A program made the position numbers and the translations under genes. 8,463 nt of DNA from Acidobacteriota bacterium (GTDB lineage Bacteria > Acidobacteriota > Terriglobia > UBA7540), in contig QHZM01000231.1 in assembly GCA_003224665.1 (NCBI GenBank), positions 1 through 8,463 on the forward strand, read 5' to 3'. The notes under the pieces are model-generated. The model worked only from the letters and a program-made list of their open reading frames with translations, searched no databases and was not told where the DNA came from. Shown in pieces: positions 7,329 to 8,463 of the stretch; position 1 is the stretch's first letter, and the number at the start of each line of letters is the position of its first letter.

Positions 7329-8463
7329 TTGACGCGGAATCCAGGAAGCGGTTTTTTCATCGAAGCGCCCAAGCCCGGCGCGTTGAATGTGGCGCTGGTG
7401 GCCGGCCCGATGTACGACCCGCTCTACGAACTGCTTCCGGAATTCGAGAAGAAGACCGAGCTCCGCGTCCACATCGCAGCGCGGCTGGTCCATCCTGACC
7501 TCAACCGCCACCTCGACGAAGTATATCGCGACGGCACGGGAGCGTACGACCTAATCTCAACTCATAACAAGTACGCGCCGTCGCAAAGACATTTTCTCCG
7601 GCCGCTCGACGACTGGTATCGCGAGACGGAACTCAATGAATTCATCCCCGCCGTCCTCGAAATGAGCCGCGTGGAAGGCTGGCTGCTCAGCATCCCGCGG
7701 AATATTGACGTCCGCCTGCTTTACTACCGTCGCGACCTGTTCTCGGACCCGGCCGAGCAGGAGAGGTTTCGCGCGACGACGGGCCGCGAACTCCGCGTGC
7801 CCGAGACCTGGGAAGAACTCGCTCAGGCTGCCAGGCACTTCACGCGACCTCCGGACTTGTTTGGTTTCGCGTTTCCCGGACGCGAAAGCGGGCTCTTCGG
7901 CACTTTTTTCGAACTGGTCGGCATGGCGGGCGGCCAGCTTTTCCGACCCGACCTCCGCCCGGGCTTCAACGACGCCGCCGGACGATGGGCGCTCGGCTTC
8001 CTCCACAGGCTCTATGCGGTGGAAAAGGTCACACCGACGGAGCTCCCGGAGATGCGATATGATGAGGCCTCCGGAATTTTCCTCGAGGGCCGTTGCGCGA
8101 TGGTGGCGGACTGGCCGGGGGGCTTCCATCGGTACCTCAACCCCCTCGAGTCCCGTGTGAGGGACCGATTTGACCTGGCGCTTTATCCCGCAGGGCCGTC
8201 GGGACAAAGGTGGGTCTACGCGGGAGGTCATGCTTTCGCCGTTCCCACAAGCGTGGGAAACGAGGAGGGAGCGAAGGCGCTGCTCAAATTCCTGACCTCC
8301 GCCGACGCGCAGTGGCACGAGGCACGACACGGCGCGCTTCCCGTCTTAAAAAGCGTCCAGGGCAGGCTCAGGGCGGAGACCGACCCTGCGACGCTCGAAG
8401 GCCGGCGCCTGGCCTTGCTCGAACAAACGGTCAACGCGCACATGCTCCTGCCGCCGCGCTTTT
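7329..8463 (+). CDS. ABC transporter extracellular solute-binding protein, family 1 (sugar type), 3' truncated by window edge
   Basis: The frame is open to the end of the window and gives 378 residues with no stop; family members are usually about 400-450 residues, so little is missing. The family-1 pattern is clear. LNVALVAGPMYDPLYELLPE with FEKKTELRVHI (about 19-49) is the first lobe, and YDLISTHNKYAPSQ (73-86) follows. IPRNIDVRLLYYRRDLF is at 122-138 and VPETWEELAQAA at 157-168. EASGIFLEGRCAMVADWPG (246-264) and GGHAFAVPTSVG (299-310), then AKALLKFLTSADAQ (315-328), are the C-lobe signature of sugar-binding proteins. It should deliver a carbohydrate to an ABC permease, whose genes are probably downstream. 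Oddly, no signal peptide is seen after the TTG (MTRNPGSGFFIEAPKPGA), and the frame is closed upstream by TGA at 7323. The protein may therefore be cytoplasmic or its 5' end may be damaged. TTG 7383 is the alternative start. Confidence 0.85.
   Translation, partial: MTRNPGSGFFIEAPKPGALNVALVAGPMYDPLYELLPEFEKKTELRVHIAARLVHPDLNRHLDEVYRDGTGAYDLISTHNKYAPSQRHFLRPLDDWYRETELNEFIPAVLEMSRVEGWLLSIPRNIDVRLLYYRRDLFSDPAEQERFRATTGRELRVPETWEELAQAARHFTRPPDLFGFAFPGRESGLFGTFFELVGMAGGQLFRPDLRPGFNDAAGRWALGFLHRLYAVEKVTPTELPEMRYDEASGIFLEGRCAMVADWPGGFHRYLNPLESRVRDRFDLALYPAGPSGQRWVYAGGHAFAVPTSVGNEEGAKALLKFLTSADAQWHEARHGALPVLKSVQGRLRAETDPATLEGRRLALLEQTVNAHMLLPPRF

Noticed and set aside
7557..8330. Antisense open frame of 257 codons at the right end
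   Set aside because: The + strand here encodes an obvious solute-binding protein that is open to the window edge; the antisense product has no recognisable features.

Overview
The window looks like chromosomal DNA from a high-GC, Gram-negative, didermic bacterium, most likely an Acidobacteriota member of the Solibacter/Bryobacter type. This placement is inference. It rests on an Oar-like TonB-dependent receptor with a C-terminal aromatic beta-barrel signature, a TPR protein next to a CRTAC1-type FG-GAP/ASPIC-UnbV protein, and a secreted glycine-zipper protein. No rRNA, tRNA, insertion sequence, CRISPR array or phage gene was recognised. All supported genes are on the + strand.

Layout. Positions 1-1537 hold the C-terminal half of the receptor, whose 5' part is outside the window. 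Two intrinsic terminators follow in tandem (1560-1599 and 1619-1656). A promoter then abuts the start of a two-gene unit: an exported TPR protein (1722-3146) and, 28 bases on, a CRTAC1-like beta-propeller protein with a terminal ASPIC/UnbV domain (3175-4887). A 240-base gap leads to a secreted glycine-zipper protein (5128-5919) that has a clear Shine-Dalgarno. After a 269-base gap, a full-consensus sigma-70 type promoter drives an NAD-dependent epimerase/dehydratase (6189-7199), apparently from a leaderless or nearly leaderless mRNA. A short spacer with a perfect 17-base palindrome precedes a sugar-type ABC solute-binding protein. That gene starts at a TTG (7329) and runs off the right edge. 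It has no terminating stop inside the window, so a search limited to closed ORFs would miss it.

How the genes may work together. The receptor, TPR protein and CRTAC1-like protein probably act at the cell envelope. The terminators show that the receptor is transcribed separately from the TPR/CRTAC1 pair. The epimerase and solute-binding protein suggest the start of a carbohydrate uptake and conversion locus, possibly controlled through the palindrome between them. The glycine-zipper protein is a stand-alone envelope protein of unknown role. Most of the window is ordinary for this kind of genome. The most notable points are the two start-proximal promoters, the tandem terminators, the palindrome before the solute-binding gene, and that gene's lack of a signal peptide.
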